Source: Candidatus Omnitrophota bacterium (GTDB taxonomy: Bacteria; Omnitrophota; Gorgyraeia; B26-G9). From it: DNA of 9,578 nucleotides. Below, in pieces: positions 6,323-9,578 of this stretch; the stretch's first letter is position 1; each line of letters starts with the position of its first letter. The stretch spans positions 1-9,578 of the forward strand of contig JAQULA010000051.1 in the NCBI GenBank assembly GCA_028718845.1, given 5' to 3'. Under the pieces are notes generated by a model, which worked only from the letters and a program-made list of their open reading frames with translations, made no database searches and had not been told where the DNA came from. A program made the translations under genes and the position numbers.

Positions 6323-9300
6323 TTATATCGCCTCTTCAATAGAATGAATACCTGCCGATGATATAAATACCGGCTCAATTAATAAAACCGCATCCGCAAA
6401 TTTGCCGGACTTTTCGGAATGGATCAGCGTCCGACGCCGCGCTTCCTGCTCAAAAAATTGGTTAAACGCCAGAACATCGCGATTGGTAAACGTCGTCACC
6501 TCCGCCAGAAGTTCCGCTCCGGCATCCGGGCAGTGGATACCGTTGAAGATCGATGACAGCAGGCGTTTCGACCCCGCGTCCGCGTTGTCCAACATCCGCA
6601 GGGGAGCATCGATCACGAAAGAAAGCATGTCCTGATCGCGCAGGGCGTCGGCGACAATCGCCCGCAGCTGCGGATGCTCGGCATCGAAACAAAACGTCTT
6701 ACCGACAATCGTTTCCTTGACGAATTGCTGCAGCGGTTTATCGCCGTTGGGCAGCCGGATGCCCGGTCTTAATTTCAACATCAGCTGCTGGCCGCGGCTC
6801 GCATAGTAATCATAGGTACGCAGAACCCGCTGCAGCGCTGTATCGGCATGCGCATAAATCCGCGCCTGTTTAAGCCAATCGTTGAACAGGGCCTCATTGC
6901 GCTCAGCGATCGCCCGGCGCAGCTGCTGTTTAAAAGCATCGTCCAGCGCGGGATTCTCTTCGATCGGTTTTAGAAAATGGTAGTAAAGGTATCCCTTGCC
7001 CCAGCGGGTAAGCATTTCATTGAAAGATACCTCGTGCGCCTGGCCTTCGACGATCTCAAACCATTCGGACAACCGTTCGACGATCGCTTTCTTCAGCTGG
7101 GGATGCACTCCGCCCTGGTTGCCGCCCTTGAGAAAGATCAGGGCCAGGTCTTCGCGCGTGCGAAATTTTTCCAGCAAGGCATAGCGTTGTTTGAGATCAA
7201 GGTAGCTGGCCGTGGTGATCTGTTCGCGGCCGATACCCAATTGATGAAAAAGATCGATGATCTGCGCCTCCTGCTCCGGAACCTGTCCGGAGATCTCGAT
7301 ATAATCGCCCACGCCTTGCACATGGTCCAGACTGATCACCAGGCCGCCTTTGCGGAACACGGTCCTTTCTTTCTCGATAACGTCCAGGACATCGTAGGTT
7401 TCGTAGACGTACGGAAACAGTTCTTTATCAAACGGCATCTCCATTTTCGGTTTCTGCCGGGCCCGGACGGATTTCACCCGCGGGCCTTTGTAGGTCAGCA
7501 TATATTCGCCGTTCTCTTCGCGGATACGCAGAGTCTCTCCGCTCTCCAACAGGCTCTGGTTCTTGGGCGTAAAATAGATATCCTTTTGAATAATACCGGC
7601 GGCGATTTTTTCCGCGCCGGACCGGAACAGGCGGTTGATAAGCTGAGACCGGTCCGGTAAAACGGTCAGTTCGGCCTTGGCCTGGACTTCAAAAATGCCG
7701 ATCCGCGGCGCTTCTTTTTCCGGATCGAAACTGCTGGGAATGATCAGGTCCGCGTTGCGCATGGTCGGCACTAAAATCTCGCGCTGGGCCGGAATGACCT
7801 GGGTAAACATCTGCTGTAATATTTCCTGGAACGACTGCCCGGTGCGGCCTTCTTTGCCGTCCCGTTTCAGGCGGCGGACGAACTGTCCGATATCCGAGAC
7901 ATCGACGAAAATATTGAAGTCGCCTTCTGCGGCGATCTCATCGAGCAGGGTAAAGTTCCCTTCGACAACCAAGACCTCGCCCGGAGTAAATTCCTTATAC
8001 CCCAGCCGCTGACCGCCGTTCTCAAAAGAATACACCGGGCAATCGAACGGAACACCGGACTGCGCATTCTGCAGCTGCATTTTCAACCGGGACAGTTCCA
8101 CTCCGGCGGGATCATCGAAACTGGTTATATCATGCTTTTGATTATATTCCCGGCCGTAATAATACATGTCCTGGCTTAAAACTTCGACGCTGAAATGTTC
8201 GGCAATGATCCGGGCAACCTCGCTGGTCTTTCCCGAAGCCGATTTTCCGGATATCAGGACCTTGAACGGCTTATCCGAAACGCTTTTCTTCTGGGTTTTA
8301 AGCTTTTCAATCGTGCTGATCGCTTCGCTAACCGAACCCATGGCCCGGCCGCGCGGTAATGTCCCGGGAAATTGTGCCGGTATTTCAGCCATTGACGCGG
8401 TTTGTTCGCGCGCGTCCTGGAAACGCAGATAGGTATAGATATCGCTCATCAGCCCCTGGACTTTGCGCATGAGGGTATCGTAGGATATCGGATGCAGGTC
8501 TTTTTCGCTGGACAGCGTCGCCCCTTCCTGGCCCGGCAGATCCGCGATCCAGAACATGAACTCGTAATCGAGTTCTTTGCCCTGCGCATGCATACGGTTG
8601 ATGACCGCGGCGGTCTCGCAATCGACGCTGGCGATGCCTTTATCCATGTAGCCCTGGATCAGGGCCTGGTCTTCCTCCAGAGGAGAATCCACGCTGACAT
8701 GCCGGGTAAGGATGATATTCAGCGTACCGATGCGATGATCCCGCACGGATTCGCCTTCGATATACGCTAACCGGCCGTTTACTTCCTCTAAAATGCGGTA
8801 AGGACGCCGCGAACGCTGCAGGATCAGGCGCGCCGCCTCCACGATCCGCTGGGAATTGACCCTGGCCAGAAGATTTCCCGCTTTATCATACACTTCATAA
8901 GGAATGATCAGGTCCCCGGGATGCAGATCAAAAATGCGGATATCGTCCGGATAACGGGTAAAAAAACCGCAGCTGCCGGCATGGACATATTTTTCCGCGC
9001 CCAAACGCGCGGCAGCGCCGATGAAATCCGCGGACAGGCTCCCGAACGGGTATTCACCCACCGGGATGATTTCCGGCTCGCCGGTATCGGCGGCAGACGG
9101 ATAAGAAAGCGTATGCACGCCGAATATTTCACCGTCGATCGTCTTTACGTCGAATTTTTCGCGCAGCCGTTGCAGGGATTCCGCCGCAGCGTAATCATGA
9201 AGCCCGCTCTGCGGGGAAATGTCTTGGAACATAGTGCAGAGACGGAAAAGCTCGGCGACCCCTCCGCGCAACTCCGGGTAAGCTTCCAATTCTTTTTGAA

Positions 9301-9578
9301 TAACGGCCTGCGACACCTGCGGACGGAAATTGATAAAACGTCCGTCTTTTATTGCGAGCAACCCGCCGAGATCGGCACGAATCAAACTGCCCCGGCCGGA
9401 GTCGTAGATGACCACTCCCTCGGGTGATATGCGTACGGCAGGCAGCCGCTGCTGCAGCCATTTGGCGAACTTTGTCGATTCAATCGTCCCGGTCGTGATC
9501 ATCGTGATCAGCCGCAGATAATCTTCGACGATATCGCCGTAATACCAGTAGGTCAGGGTCTCTTCCGGACTAAGCGGC
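6323..9578 (-). CDS. multidomain nucleotide-metabolism fusion: phosphorylase-like, uridine-kinase-like, CYTH and NDK-like domains (5' end outside window)
   Basis: The frame is open to the window edge, 25 codons past the first internal ATG (9502, no ribosome binding site), so this is a C-terminal part of at least 1,084 residues. Numbering below is from that ATG. (a) About 140-330: nucleoside-phosphorylase-like, with HAGSCGFF (174-181), HPGDLIIP (194-201), VDCETAA (293-299) and IADLP (319-323). (b) About 412-600: uridine-kinase type, with Walker A GKSASGKT (419-426), LSQDMYYYG (442-450), VVEGNFTLL (512-520) and PTMRNADLIIP (579-589). (c) About 603-775: CYTH, with degenerate entry motif EVQAK (605-609), LRIRE, LTYKGPR and LDHVQGVGDYIEI. 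(d) About 783-1010: NDK-like, with K792, G934-x-T936, R947, N987, H990, D993 and E1001. No signal peptide is visible in this part, so it is probably cytoplasmic. Gene and kinase/CYTH calls are firm; (a) is good; (d) rests on residue spacing. Confidence 0.93.
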   Translation of the reverse strand, partial: PLSPEETLTYWYYGDIVEDYLRLITMITTGTIESTKFAKWLQQRLPAVRISPEGVVIYDSGRGSLIRADLGGLLAIKDGRFINFRPQVSQAVIQKELEAYPELRGGVAELFRLCTMFQDISPQSGLHDYAAAESLQRLREKFDVKTIDGEIFGVHTLSYPSAADTGEPEIIPVGEYPFGSLSADFIGAAARLGAEKYVHAGSCGFFTRYPDDIRIFDLHPGDLIIPYEVYDKAGNLLARVNSQRIVEAARLILQRSRRPYRILEEVNGRLAYIEGESVRDHRIGTLNIILTRHVSVDSPLEEDQALIQGYMDKGIASVDCETAAVINRMHAQGKELDYEFMFWIADLPGQEGATLSSEKDLHPISYDTLMRKVQGLMSDIYTYLRFQDAREQTASMAEIPAQFPGTLPRGRAMGSVSEAISTIEKLKTQKKSVSDKPFKVLISGKSASGKTSEVARIIAEHFSVEVLSQDMYYYGREYNQKHDITSFDDPAGVELSRLKMQLQNAQSGVPFDCPVYSFENGGQRLGYKEFTPGEVLVVEGNFTLLDEIAAEGDFNIFVDVSDIGQFVRRLKRDGKEGRTGQSFQEILQQMFTQVIPAQREILVPTMRNADLIIPSSFDPEKEAPRIGIFEVQAKAELTVLPDRSQLINRLFRSGAEKIAAGIIQKDIYFTPKNQSLLESGETLRIREENGEYMLTYKGPRVKSVRARQKPKMEMPFDKELFPYVYETYDVLDVIEKERTVFRKGGLVISLDHVQGVGDYIEISGQVPEQEAQIIDLFHQLGIGREQITTASYLDLKQRYALLEKFRTREDLALIFLKGGNQGGVHPQLKKAIVERLSEWFEIVEGQAHEVSFNEMLTRWGKGYLYYHFLKPIEENPALDDAFKQQLRRAIAERNEALFNDWLKQARIYAHADTALQRVLRTYDYYASRGQQLMLKLRPGIRLPNGDKPLQQFVKETIVGKTFCFDAEHPQLRAIVADALRDQDMLSFVIDAPLRMLDNADAGSKRLLSSIFNGIHCPDAGAELLAEVTTFTNRDVLAFNQFFEQEARRRTLIHSEKSGKFADAVLLIEPVFISSAGIHSIEEAI

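Noticed and set aside
6977..7660. 227-codon plus-strand open frame opposite the kinase, CYTH and NDK-like part of the fusion gene
   Set aside because: The minus-strand frame here has clear family motifs. The plus frame shows no domain, no ribosome binding site and the composition expected of an antisense shadow.
8921..9427. 168-codon plus-strand open frame
   Set aside because: It is antisense to the phosphorylase-like part of the fusion gene, with no recognisable domain or start signal.
1..9578. CRISPR array, insertion sequence or phage module
   Set aside because: No regularly spaced repeats, no terminal inverted repeats with a transposase, and no phage-like gene were found.

Overview
The window is a bacterial chromosomal segment of moderate GC with four long genes, all on the minus strand: a multidomain nucleotide-metabolism protein (at the right edge and open beyond it), then three predicted exported proteins. 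No rRNA, tRNA, insertion sequence, phage gene or CRISPR array is visible. The organism cannot be named securely. Large secreted proteins of unknown family, long multidomain fusions and weak or absent Shine-Dalgarno sites would fit a PVC-type lineage such as Candidatus Omnitrophota, but this is a low-confidence inference from style, not from a marker gene.

Reading in the direction of transcription (right to left): (1) 9578-6323, the C-terminal 1,084 residues of a fusion protein. A nucleoside-phosphorylase-like domain is followed by a uridine-kinase-type P-loop kinase, a CYTH/triphosphate-tunnel domain and a divergent nucleoside-diphosphate-kinase-like domain with a large insertion. (2) A 162-base spacer with an A-rich stretch, a small hairpin and a tandem heptamer. 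(3) 6160-4424, an exported 578-residue protein of no recognised overall family, with a JAMM-like HxH...SxxD signature. (4) A 490-base gene-poor spacer that holds the probable promoter of the next gene and possibly decayed coding sequence. (5) 3933-2500, a secreted DUF4139 protein with a strong ribosome binding site. (6) A compact terminator-then-promoter arrangement. (7) 2309-18, an exported 763-residue protein with an HEFFH zinc-peptidase signature.

The main interest is the right-hand fusion. Its domains could in principle act on successive steps of nucleoside and nucleotide interconversion: base/ribose exchange, nucleoside to monophosphate, triphosphate or pyrophosphate hydrolysis, and diphosphate to triphosphate. 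The kinase-CYTH order is the same as in plant TTM1/TTM2. The NDK-like domain is strongly diverged but keeps catalytic residues at family spacing. The exported genes include two candidate metallopeptidases of different superfamilies flanking a DUF4139 protein. Whether they work together is unknown: each of the two left-hand genes appears to have its own promoter.
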